64,000 nt of DNA, from assembly GCA_913052135.1 (NCBI GenBank), contig CAJXDY010000005.1, forward strand, positions 11,314 to 75,313, written 5' to 3'. The stretch comes from UBA8106 sp913052135. GTDB lineage: Bacteria > Acidobacteriota > Vicinamibacteria > Vicinamibacterales > UBA823. Made by a program: the position numbers and the translations under genes. Positions 52,497 to 60,935 of this stretch are shown here, in pieces. Position 1 is the first letter of the stretch. Each line of letters opens with the position of its first letter. A model generated the notes under the pieces. It was given only the letters and a program-made list of their open reading frames with translations. It searched no databases and had not been told where the DNA came from.

Positions 52497-54596
52497 ATGA
52501 AGCGTCTCAGTTTAATGATATTTGGCATCCTGCTTGGCATGATTACTCTGGTCGCGGCAGATTTAGATATCGAAGACCTTAATGTTAGGCATTCGATTTC
52601 AGAATTACTCCAACCGGTCTCCTCTACGGACTCACAGCATGAGCCAGGGAACAGATTGCTCCTAGCATCACCGACTGGTCGATACTCTGCTCGAAACGCG
52701 AACTATGACATCTATGTCCGTCTAGATCCCGATACCCATATGCTGGAAGGCCGAGAACTACTAACGTGGCGTAATGACTCTGGACGAGCCACTTCCGAAC
52801 TACAGTTTCATTTGTACTACAACGCCTGGAAAAATACGAAGTCGACGTGGATGCGAGAGTACCTGGTAGCACGAGGTGAAGCTTTTCTTTCTAGACCACC
52901 AGAAGACTGGGGATGGATTACCGTAACAAAGATTGAACTTCCAGCAACAGAGAATACCGTTGCCATTAATCTGACGAGTGACGCTCGTTATATTGCTCCA
53001 GACGACGATAATAAGGACGATGAAACTGTTTTGTCGGTGCTGCTACCGGATCAAGTTGAGCCTGGTGAAACGCTACAAGTGGAAATTGAATGGAAGTCAA
53101 AAATTCCACGAACATTTTCTCGAACTGGAGTGGTGGGAGATTTCTTTTTCATTGCTCAATGGTTTCCAAAAATTGGTGTTCTAGAAGCTTCTGGTTGGAA
53201 CTGCCATCAATTTCATGTAGGCACAGAATTCTATGCTGATTATGGTGTGTATGACGTTCGTCTCACCGTACCAAAAGGTTGGATAGTCGGCGCAACGGGA
53301 GTCAGGCAAAGCTTGGAAAATAACAGTGATGGAACAAGTACACACCAATATGTACAAAAAGATGTTCATGACTTTGCGTGGACCACGAGTCCAAATTTAA
53401 TTGAGCGAATCGAACACTTTGAACACGAGAGTTTACCTGACGTTGAAATGCGCCTACTTCTGCAGCCCGAGCACGAGGCACAAGCGGAACGCCATTTCAG
53501 AGCCACGCGTATTACTCTGACGCGGTACGGCGAGTGGTTCGGCGCCTATCCTTACACTCAACTCACGATAGTGGATCCCGCATGGCAGAGTGGTGCAGGC
53601 GGGATGGAATACCCAACCTTGTTTACGGCGGGAACGTCTTGGCTTGCACCAAGCAAAATAACCCGACCTGAAGGCGTTACCATTCACGAAGCTGGCCATC
53701 AATTTTGGTACGGGTTAATCGGCAACAATGAATTTGAATATGCCTGGCTGGATGAAGGGCTCAATACATTTTCCACCGCTAAGGCAATTGAGGCAGAAGA
53801 CTTACCTAATTATCATTCTGTGCGTTATTTTGGAGGCTTCCTTCCTTACGTCTTTAATGATATTCCACGCTCTAGAGCCGTAGATGGTAACCGTCTAAGT
53901 GGCTATCGCACCGCGGCTCGTTCAGACGCTCAATCGACGCCGACCTTCCAATACTGGCCAGGCACTGGCGGCGCAATCTCATACAACAAGACAGCATTGT
54001 GGTTGCACACTCTTGAACGCCATCTCGGTTGGGAGACTGTTCAGAAAATACTTTCAACTTTTTTTTCCAGATTTAAATTCAGGCACCCACTGCCTCAAGA
54101 TTTTTTTGCTACGGCAAATGAGGTTGCAAATGCGGATCTCGACTGGTTTTTCGATCAGGTGCATCGGAGCTCGAATGTGTTCGATTATGGTGTCCAACAG
54201 ATAGGAAGCCGACCTCAGGGTGGTCGTGGCTTTTCAGGAGATGGAGAGCCGATATTCACTGATCGCAGTAATAATGAGCAGTTTCAGACGGATGTAGTGG
54301 TACGTCGATATGGTGAAGCAATCTTTCCGGTCGATATCTTAGTAACGTTTACGAACGGTGAAGAAGTACGAGAGACATGGGATGGAGTAGCACGATGGAA
54401 ACTGTTTACTTATCAGCGTGCCGCACAAATCTTACAAGCCGAAGTCGATCCGGATTCCGTTTTACTTCTAGATCTGAACCGAACGAACAATAGTAAAACC
54501 ATGAAACCAATGACAAACATCGCCACTACCAAATGGATGCTCAAATGGATGACCTGGCTGCAAGATGTAATGCTTACTTATGCGTTCTTTGTGTAA
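52497..54596 (+). CDS. M1 family metallopeptidase
   Basis: Exported zinc aminopeptidase of 699 residues. The signal peptide (LSLMIFGILLGMITLVAA) is followed by a beta-rich N-terminal domain and the gluzincin core HEAGHQFWYG plus the second zinc ligand Glu in AWLDEGLN. The exopeptidase motif reads GGMEYPT in place of GAMEN, the pattern seen in a branch of bacterial M1 peptidases. AAGGAG lies seven bases before the ATG. The last 200 residues lack a clear ERAP-like C-terminal helical domain. It starts a run with a membrane protein and nadE. Confidence 0.9.
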   Translation: MKRLSLMIFGILLGMITLVAADLDIEDLNVRHSISELLQPVSSTDSQHEPGNRLLLASPTGRYSARNANYDIYVRLDPDTHMLEGRELLTWRNDSGRATSELQFHLYYNAWKNTKSTWMREYLVARGEAFLSRPPEDWGWITVTKIELPATENTVAINLTSDARYIAPDDDNKDDETVLSVLLPDQVEPGETLQVEIEWKSKIPRTFSRTGVVGDFFFIAQWFPKIGVLEASGWNCHQFHVGTEFYADYGVYDVRLTVPKGWIVGATGVRQSLENNSDGTSTHQYVQKDVHDFAWTTSPNLIERIEHFEHESLPDVEMRLLLQPEHEAQAERHFRATRITLTRYGEWFGAYPYTQLTIVDPAWQSGAGGMEYPTLFTAGTSWLAPSKITRPEGVTIHEAGHQFWYGLIGNNEFEYAWLDEGLNTFSTAKAIEAEDLPNYHSVRYFGGFLPYVFNDIPRSRAVDGNRLSGYRTAARSDAQSTPTFQYWPGTGGAISYNKTALWLHTLERHLGWETVQKILSTFFSRFKFRHPLPQDFFATANEVANADLDWFFDQVHRSSNVFDYGVQQIGSRPQGGRGFSGDGEPIFTDRSNNEQFQTDVVVRRYGEAIFPVDILVTFTNGEEVRETWDGVARWKLFTYQRAAQILQAEVDPDSVLLLDLNRTNNSKTMKPMTNIATTKWMLKWMTWLQDVMLTYAFFV

Positions 54597-54639
54597 GTGA
54601 GAAATAATCACGAAGAGACAAACAACAATACACAAAGTT

Positions 54640-55659
54640 ATGACGATTACCCAAGTGTTCCACGACGGCATTCAGCGGGTAAAAGCGGCGCCGGTCATTT
54701 TAATCGGGATTTTTCTGACAACCCTGATCTTAGCCGTTCCCCAAGGACTTATCCTCCGTGACATGCTGCGTACGCATCTGGGAGATAGTTTGGCGGCCGA
54801 AGCTGTTGCAACTGGCGTCAACTTCAACTGGTGGCAAGAGTTTACCGCCCAAGCAAAAGGTCTTGGCGCCACCTTCTCTCCAACAATCATAGGGTTTGCC
54901 GCCGTACTCGATAATATTAGTGACCTACTCGATAATCGATCGCTGACGACTGCCGTCGCAGGCATCACTGCAATCTATCTGGCGGTGTGGACTTTCCTTC
55001 TTGGAGGCACGCTGGATCGTTATGCTCGCAATAGACCCATCAGAACTGCGGGTTTCTTTGCAGCATCAGGTATATATTTTTTCAGATTTTTAAGGCTGGC
55101 CATCATTAACTTGGCAATCTATGCATTCATGATGGGCGTCGTGCACAGTTGGCTATTCGATAATCTTTACGAATGGTGGATACGAGATCTTAGCGAGGAA
55201 CGGACGGCCTTTTTTCTACGAGCGTTACTGTACGTCGTATTTGGCTCAGGTCTTGTGATCTGCAACATAGTACTGGACTACGCCAAGATTCGAACCGTGG
55301 TTGAAGACCGTCGCAGTATGATCGGTGCCACACTGGCCGGATTTCGTTTCGTTGTAAGACATGTCCGCCGTGTTATTGGTCTGTACTTCCTAAATTCCTT
55401 GGTTTTCATTGGGATAATAGCAAGCTATGCCATCTTCGCACCCAGTGTTGGTGGTGTAGGGGGCTCAATGTGGTGGGGGTTCTTAATTAGCCAAGCATAC
55501 ATACTAGCTCGCCTATGGATTAAACTCGTCTTTCTCGCTAGCCAGACGGCTTTGTTCCAAGCGGAACTTGCTCATGCTGGATACACAGCGGCACCGTTTC
55601 AGATCGCACCAGACTCCCCTGCTGCGGAAGCTATCGCCGGGAGACCACCCCGCCAATAA
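54640..55659 (+). CDS. Polytopic membrane protein of unknown function
   Basis: 339 residues with about six hydrophobic helices (around 20-38, 105-125, 140-165, 200-220, 245-270, 275-295). The N-terminal VFHDGIQRVKAAPVILIGI and later FRFVVRHVRRVIGLYFLNSL are features of a family of integral membrane proteins with no assigned activity. The C-terminal tail is Pro/Ala-rich. It lies 43 bases after the M1 peptidase and 12 bases before nadE, so probably in an operon. It might help export or hold the peptidase, but that is only context. Confidence 0.7.
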   Translation: MTITQVFHDGIQRVKAAPVILIGIFLTTLILAVPQGLILRDMLRTHLGDSLAAEAVATGVNFNWWQEFTAQAKGLGATFSPTIIGFAAVLDNISDLLDNRSLTTAVAGITAIYLAVWTFLLGGTLDRYARNRPIRTAGFFAASGIYFFRFLRLAIINLAIYAFMMGVVHSWLFDNLYEWWIRDLSEERTAFFLRALLYVVFGSGLVICNIVLDYAKIRTVVEDRRSMIGATLAGFRFVVRHVRRVIGLYFLNSLVFIGIIASYAIFAPSVGGVGGSMWWGFLISQAYILARLWIKLVFLASQTALFQAELAHAGYTAAPFQIAPDSPAAEAIAGRPPRQ

Positions 55660-55671
55660 GATGAGAAAACG

Positions 55672-56412
55672 ATGAGCACTGCTGCTGACAAGATTACGGC
55701 CTGGATAAAACAACAAGTAGTGACATCCGCTGCCGATGGACTTGTTGTGGGACTAAGTGGCGGAATCGATTCTGCAACCGTTGCACGACTATGCCAGATC
55801 GCCATACCTAATAATGTACTTGGGGTTCTCTTACCTTGTCACAGCGAACCTCAAGACGAAGCTGACGCCAACCTCGTTGCGCAGCACTTTAAGTTACCAA
55901 CTATCACCATAGAACTTGATACAAGTTATGATTTTCTACTTAAGCAACTCAAGGGAGCCCTTGCATCTGAGACCGACGGCAGCAGAATGCCCGAAGCGAA
56001 TCTTAAACCTCGTCTACGCATGACTTCACTTTATTTTGTGGCCAACACTTTTAACTACCTGGTTGCTGGTACCGGAAATCGAAGTGAACTTGAGATTGGA
56101 TATTTCACTAAATACGGTGACGGTGGTGTAGACATGCTACCGCTCGGCAATCTATTCAAGGATCAGGTGCGGACGTTGGCCCGTCAACTTGATATCCCAA
56201 CTCCAATCATCGAAAAAGCACCGAGTGCTGGACTTTGGCTCGGTCAAACTGATGAAAACGAAATGGGCTTCTCCTACGCAGATCTAGAGTTGTATCTGCG
56301 TGAGAACTCGAAAGAGTTACCAGTCGAGTTGACGTCTCGTATCGAACATTTGATGCGATCAAGCGCACACAAACGGGCACTCCCGCCACGGCCCCCAGAA
56401 TTTGACGGATAA
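55672..56412 (+). CDS. nadE: Ammonia-dependent NAD+ synthetase
   Basis: Converts deamido-NAD to NAD. The 246 residues have the PP-loop SGGIDSATVA, the substrate segment GTGNRSELEIGYFTKYGDGG, and KAPSAGLWLGQTDENEMG. It lacks the N-terminal glutaminase domain of glutamine-dependent NadE, so ammonia should be the donor. It converges with the transketolase gene four bases away. Confidence 0.94.
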   Translation: MSTAADKITAWIKQQVVTSAADGLVVGLSGGIDSATVARLCQIAIPNNVLGVLLPCHSEPQDEADANLVAQHFKLPTITIELDTSYDFLLKQLKGALASETDGSRMPEANLKPRLRMTSLYFVANTFNYLVAGTGNRSELEIGYFTKYGDGGVDMLPLGNLFKDQVRTLARQLDIPTPIIEKAPSAGLWLGQTDENEMGFSYADLELYLRENSKELPVELTSRIEHLMRSSAHKRALPPRPPEFDG

Positions 56413-56416
56413 AACT

Positions 56417-58306
56417 TTAGGTGGTGAGTTGCGATGTCGAAGTATCGATAAGTCGTCGTACCGTGGCAACTATATGCGTCGTGGAAATGCCATAACGATC
56501 AAATAATTCATCAGGTTGTCCACTTCTCGGAATATCCTTTATAGCCAAGCGGTGGACTTGAATCCCGAGAGGGCTCACAGCTGCACTGACAGCATCGCCA
56601 AGGCCACCATTAACGTAGTGATCCTCGACTGTAATGAGAGCGTTACCGGTTTGACGAGCCGAGTCGACTAAAGTCGCAACATCGATAGGTTCAATCGAAT
56701 ACGCATCAATTACACGGACCGGAGTCCCCGCCGCCGAAAGTTCATCGCTGGCCTTCAGGGCTTCAAATACGGTTATTCCAGCGGCAACGACCGTGGCCAC
56801 AGCCAATGGAGTGTCTCGTATCACCTTAGAACCACCGATCTCGAATTTCTCATCGGCGCCATAAATAACAGGGGTTGCAGGTCGAGTCGTTCTGATATAA
56901 ACCATGCCCTTATGCGCCGCCGCCGCCATAACGAGTCGCTCGGTGCTCATCGCGTCACAGGGATACAGCACTGTGCAATTAGGTACCGCACGCATCATCG
57001 CAAGATCCTCAAGCGCCATCTGTGATGGTCCGTCTTCACCAATTGACACGCCGGCATGCGAACCAGCAAGTTTTATATTCAAGTTACTAATACCCGCCAT
57101 ACGAATAAAATCATAGGCGCGAGATAAGAAACATGCGAACGTGGAGGGAAATGGAATTGCACCTCGGCTAGCAAGTCCCATAGCGGCACCAACCATCACC
57201 TGTTCAGCAATGAAAGTTTGATAGAAACGAGCGCCGTGCGCTTCCTCGAAGGCGTTACTGAATGTCGAGTTGCTCACATCCGCATCGAGCGCAACGACTC
57301 TCTGATCAACGGCTCCCAGAGTCGCAAGGGCGTTCCCGTACGCCTTCCGGGTCGCCACCTTGGCATCAGTGTCGTACTGTGGCGTTAGGACGCTGACGTC
57401 ATTCGCAGGTTGCACCATCTCGGCAGGCAAGGCGGATGGTGAAGGAATCTTCGGAGTGACTAAGCCAGCTGTCAACCGTGCTTCAAGTTCCGCGACGGCA
57501 CGGTCAGCCTGCTCTCCTTTCTTGAGCGCCTTACCGTGCCAATTGTCAAGACCCTCAAATATTGACACCCCTTTACCTTTCAGCGTGCGAGCCACAATCA
57601 TCGTGGGACGATTTTTGGTTCGGCGAGCCTCTTTTAATGCATTAAGAAGCGCGCCGATATCATGCCCGTCAACGACAATGGCATGCCAGCCAAAAGCTAT
57701 CCATCGCTTCGCATACTCATCAACATCGTGACCCCATTGAGTCTGACGGCTTTGACCCAACGCGTTCACATCGGTCACGCCACATAATGAGTCAAGCTTG
57801 TGATGCGCACCAACCTGCGCAGCTTCCCATACTGATCCTTCCGCCGATTCTCCATCCCCAATCAGCACGTAAGTCCGGTAATCCGAATCAATTCGCCTTG
57901 CATTCAGAGCAATGCCTACTGCGGCACAAATACCCTGCCCTAACGAACCTGTCGCCACATCGACGAACGGTAACCGTGGAGTTGGATGCCCCTCAAGGTC
58001 GGAATCGATACAACGAAGCTTCGTTAATTCTTTACGAGAGATTACGCCGGCTTCAGCCCATGCAGCGTACAATAATGGGGCCGCATGTCCTTTCGACATC
58101 ACAAAGCGATCATTTCCAGAATGTTGTGGATTCTTCGGATCAAACCGCATCTCGCCAAAAAACAAAGTCGCCACGATGTCCGCTGCGGAACAACAACTGG
58201 TCGGATGACCGCTACCAGCCTCACTCGTAGAGCGAATGGAGTCAATACGAAGCCGTGTGGCAATATTTTGCAAAGCAGGAACTAGAGAAGCACTATCGAC
58301 CGACAC
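56417..58306 (-). CDS. tkt: Transketolase (animal-like type)
   Basis: Thiamine-diphosphate enzyme of the pentose phosphate pathway. At 629 residues it is shorter than the 660-residue bacterial form, and its motifs look like the animal type: AGSGHPTSCCSAADI, SKGHAAPLLYAAWAEAG, GDGESAEGSVWEAA, and NWHGKAL. The second half has the pyrimidine domain with SHAGVSIGEDGPSQMALEDLAM. GTG start with GGAGG six bases upstream. A form like this occurs in some bacteria, including Acidobacteriota. Confidence 0.94.
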   Translation of the reverse strand: MSVDSASLVPALQNIATRLRIDSIRSTSEAGSGHPTSCCSAADIVATLFFGEMRFDPKNPQHSGNDRFVMSKGHAAPLLYAAWAEAGVISRKELTKLRCIDSDLEGHPTPRLPFVDVATGSLGQGICAAVGIALNARRIDSDYRTYVLIGDGESAEGSVWEAAQVGAHHKLDSLCGVTDVNALGQSRQTQWGHDVDEYAKRWIAFGWHAIVVDGHDIGALLNALKEARRTKNRPTMIVARTLKGKGVSIFEGLDNWHGKALKKGEQADRAVAELEARLTAGLVTPKIPSPSALPAEMVQPANDVSVLTPQYDTDAKVATRKAYGNALATLGAVDQRVVALDADVSNSTFSNAFEEAHGARFYQTFIAEQVMVGAAMGLASRGAIPFPSTFACFLSRAYDFIRMAGISNLNIKLAGSHAGVSIGEDGPSQMALEDLAMMRAVPNCTVLYPCDAMSTERLVMAAAAHKGMVYIRTTRPATPVIYGADEKFEIGGSKVIRDTPLAVATVVAAGITVFEALKASDELSAAGTPVRVIDAYSIEPIDVATLVDSARQTGNALITVEDHYVNGGLGDAVSAAVSPLGIQVHRLAIKDIPRSGQPDELFDRYGISTTHIVATVRRLIDTSTSQLTT

Positions 58307-58341
58307 AACTCACCTCCAAAACAGTAGTCTAGACTTCACAC

Positions 58342-58369
58342 ACCATATCGTAGTACTCAAACAACTCAA
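58342..58369 (-). promoter_or_regulatory. Possible promoter of tkt
   Basis: On the - strand TTGAGT (58369-58364) and TATGGT (58347-58342) are 16 bases apart, upstream of the tkt GTG by about 36 bases. Each matches four of six consensus positions. Confidence 0.3.
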
Positions 58370-58447
58370 CTGTACTCTACGCAGCTAGTATCTTCTCGCT
58401 AAGATCATTCTGAGTAAGGAACAGTCTGTTTACTCTGGCCAGTCAAT

Positions 58448-58453
58448 TATAAT
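58448..58453 (+). promoter_or_regulatory. -10 element of a leaderless DUF4149 transcript
   Basis: A perfect TATAAT ends six bases before the ATG at 58460. There is no ribosome site. The expected first transcribed base is the A of the start codon. Confidence 0.5.
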
Positions 58454-58459
58454 AGGGTC

Positions 58460-58948
58460 ATGTTCTTCTTACGCTATATGTACGTTTTGACGCTTGCTGT
58501 GTGGCTTGGAGGCATGATTATCCTGGGAACGCTGGCAGCTCCAGCAACGTTCGACACACTCCAAGCGCGAAACCCCTCTGGTGGCCGTGTGGCTGCAGGT
58601 GCTGTCTTTGGTGAAATGTTAAAGAGGTTTCATCGGGTAAGCTACGTGGCAGGAGTGATTATGATTGCGTCCCTGATTGGTATGGCTGCACTGGGACAAC
58701 GTCCAATAGATTTCGGCGTCCGCCTAGGCCTGTTGTCGATCATGCTGCTACTGAGCCTGGGCTCTGGAATGGTGGTAACGGCTCGGATCGAAAAATTGCA
58801 GCAAGCCACTGCTGGGCCGATCAGCGGACTGCCCAGCGATGACCCAAGACGACAACAATTCGGGCAATTGCATGGCCTGTCGAATCTCCTGATGATGCTG
58901 AACGTCGCAGGAGGATTGGCGCTTGTCTATTGGGAAGCAAAAGGTTGA
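58460..58948 (+). CDS. DUF4149 family membrane protein
   Basis: Small membrane protein of 162 residues with four predicted helices (about 5-28, 58-76, 84-108, 137-158). The N-terminal VLTLAVWLGGMIILGTLAAP and the internal FHRVSYVAGVI motif fit DUF4149 (TMEM205-like). No role is known to me; members are often near respiratory or transport genes. The next gene starts 52 bases later with its own promoter. Confidence 0.85.
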   Translation: MFFLRYMYVLTLAVWLGGMIILGTLAAPATFDTLQARNPSGGRVAAGAVFGEMLKRFHRVSYVAGVIMIASLIGMAALGQRPIDFGVRLGLLSIMLLLSLGSGMVVTARIEKLQQATAGPISGLPSDDPRRQQFGQLHGLSNLLMMLNVAGGLALVYWEAKG

Positions 58949-58985
58949 ACAGGAACTTGCTCGCACCAAGGTGTTATCGAGCCCA

Positions 58986-58994
58986 TGATATAGT
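58986..58994 (+). promoter_or_regulatory. Extended -10 element of a leaderless PlsB-like transcript
   Basis: TG-A-TATAGT, ending exactly six bases before the GTG at 59001, without a ribosome site. Confidence 0.5.
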
Positions 58995-59000
58995 GCCCTC

Positions 59001-60128
59001 GTGAAACTGGACGAGGTTACCCAAGCTGTTCTTGCTCGGGACGAAATTGTACGCTACCTGCACGAGTCCCATGAAGGCGATAAATCTGACACCAGAGAGC
59101 GAATTCACGCCTATCTTGAAGAACTGCGAACAACCCAGCGATATCCGTTCTATCGTGCTCTTAAACATCCGCTGTATCCGATATTTAGAAAACTGGATTT
59201 GCGTCCAGAACACGTGGATATTCCAGTAGCAGCCACGCGTAAGGGTCGAGTTATCTATGCGTCGAATCATAAAAGTCATCTCGACTATTTAGTGGAACCA
59301 GTGGTGCTCGACGACCACGGTATTCGTCCACCGATTATCGCAGCCGGTATCAATCTGTTTAGTGGTCCACTAGGTTTACTGCATCGCCACATCACAGGAG
59401 CAATGCCCGTTCGACGCAATACCAAAGATCCTGCGTACTTGGTGACGCTAAAGGCTTATGTCGCCGAACTGCTACAACGGCATGATCTCTTAATTTATCT
59501 TGAGGGCGGTCGTTCATATAACGGTGCTATGAAATCACCAAAGACAGGACTACTCCACGCGGCCCTGCAGGCAGACCACGAGAACCTGACTGTCGTGCCA
59601 GTCGCGGTAGCTTATGATCTCGTGCTCGAAGATCAAGTACTAGCCAAACAGGGAACCAAACGTTCTCAACGTCCGTTTACTCGTGAGTTAGCTGAAATGA
59701 TCCGTTACGGTATGGGGTATCACTCACGTGCCTTTGTCACCTTTGGATCTCCAATGACGTTACACGAATGGAATCCAGAGTCACGTCGATCGGTCATGGA
59801 TTTGGCCAAACTGATTAGTGAGACAATAGGTAAGTTGCACAAAGTACTGCCTACCGCGCTCCTTGCAGCGGCGCTTCGGCCCTCGATGTTAAAAAACGAT
59901 TTAATTGATCGAATCGACGGACTCTTGGACGAGTTGCGTCAAGTAGACGCCAATTTGTCAGTAGCGAGTGGTGCCGAAGCCCTAGAACAGGCAACTGAAC
60001 CACTAGCCACACGAGGTGTCATCGTGGTTGAACACGATCGTTATCGGGTGCGTGAGCGCACTGTACTCCGGTATTACGCGAGAACAATCAAGCATCTGCT
60101 CTCACCAACAGGACAGGTCACACATTGA
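59001..60128 (+). CDS. PlsB/PlsC-family glycerol-phosphate acyltransferase
   Basis: Acyltransferase of 375 residues. Block I is SNHKSHLDYLV (HX4D), block II the region with GAMPVRRNT, block III YLEGGRSYNG (EGGRS, as in PlsB-type enzymes) and block IV VPVAVAYD. This block set makes glycerol-3-phosphate or lysophosphatidate acylation likely. It lacks the long N-terminal helix of E. coli PlsB. The GTG start is supported by the leaderless promoter geometry. An in-frame start downstream is possible. Confidence 0.85.
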   Translation: MKLDEVTQAVLARDEIVRYLHESHEGDKSDTRERIHAYLEELRTTQRYPFYRALKHPLYPIFRKLDLRPEHVDIPVAATRKGRVIYASNHKSHLDYLVEPVVLDDHGIRPPIIAAGINLFSGPLGLLHRHITGAMPVRRNTKDPAYLVTLKAYVAELLQRHDLLIYLEGGRSYNGAMKSPKTGLLHAALQADHENLTVVPVAVAYDLVLEDQVLAKQGTKRSQRPFTRELAEMIRYGMGYHSRAFVTFGSPMTLHEWNPESRRSVMDLAKLISETIGKLHKVLPTALLAAALRPSMLKNDLIDRIDGLLDELRQVDANLSVASGAEALEQATEPLATRGVIVVEHDRYRVRERTVLRYYARTIKHLLSPTGQVTH

Positions 60129-60157
60129 AGCCAGGCCGATTCATTCCTCATCACGTC

Positions 60158-60166
60158 TGATATGAT
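60158..60166 (+). promoter_or_regulatory. Extended -10 element of a leaderless FGE-domain transcript
   Basis: TG-A-TATGAT, ending exactly six bases before the ATG at 60173. The same layout as at 58986-58994. Confidence 0.5.
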
Positions 60167-60172
60167 CACTGC

Positions 60173-60922
60173 ATGCCGCAGATAGATAAAGCGGCGCCTG
60201 CGCCGTCGCCGTCGCTCACGGATCTCAAACGGGCTCTAAAGACTCCATTTGTCCCCATTCCAGCAGGCTGGTTTCTAATGGGTAGCACGACTGGACAGGC
60301 GGACGAACGCCCGTTACACCGTGTTTGGGTCGAAGCATTCGAGATGGCTGTGTATCCCGTGACGCGGGCACAGTATAAAGAGTTTCTGCAATCATCCAAG
60401 CATCAGCCATTGCCTCGGGACTGGCACAATCCGCTCTTCACAAGTCCAGACCAGCCAGTCGTCGGTGTGAATTGGTACGATGCGTGTGCTTACTGTAGAT
60501 GGTATTCGACACCCGAAGGAACAGTCAGACTTCCAACTGAAGCGGAGTGGGAACGTGCGGCACGGGGTGGACATCAAGCTCGTGAGTATCCCTGGGGTGA
60601 TTCAATACCTGACTGGGTGCCAATGAACGAGAATGGTCCGATCCAGGCCCCATGGACTGTCTCCCATGGCGAACCGAACGATTTCGGCCTTTATGGAATC
60701 GCAACAAACATCCACGAATGGTGCGCTGATTGGTACTCGGGTGATTTCTACGCAACTTCTCCAACATTTAATCCCGTAGGTGCGTCAACCGGTACTCGAC
60801 GTGCCTCAAGAGGCGGTGCGTGGCGACATGCTCAAACCATCAGCCGAACGGCCGCACGCAGTCGACTCGATCCCTCATTTCGGTACACGGACTACGGGTT
60901 TCGTATTGTGAGAACCATCTAA
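60173..60922 (+). CDS. Formylglycine-generating-enzyme (sulfatase-modifying factor) family protein
   Basis: 249-residue protein of the FGE-sulfatase (SUMF1) fold, starting with VPIPAGWFLMGS after a proline/alanine-rich N-terminus, and with the diagnostic VWVEAFEMAVYPVTRAQYKEF, RLPTEAEWERAARGG, NIHEWCADWYS, and RASRGGAWRH. The two copper-binding cysteines needed for formylglycine formation were not confirmed; many members instead serve in other oxidations or protein binding. No sulfatase lies in the window. It is followed 13 bases later by the CCA-adding gene. Confidence 0.87.
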   Translation: MPQIDKAAPAPSPSLTDLKRALKTPFVPIPAGWFLMGSTTGQADERPLHRVWVEAFEMAVYPVTRAQYKEFLQSSKHQPLPRDWHNPLFTSPDQPVVGVNWYDACAYCRWYSTPEGTVRLPTEAEWERAARGGHQAREYPWGDSIPDWVPMNENGPIQAPWTVSHGEPNDFGLYGIATNIHEWCADWYSGDFYATSPTFNPVGASTGTRRASRGGAWRHAQTISRTAARSRLDPSFRYTDYGFRIVRTI

Positions 60923-60935
60923 CAGGTCACATAAG

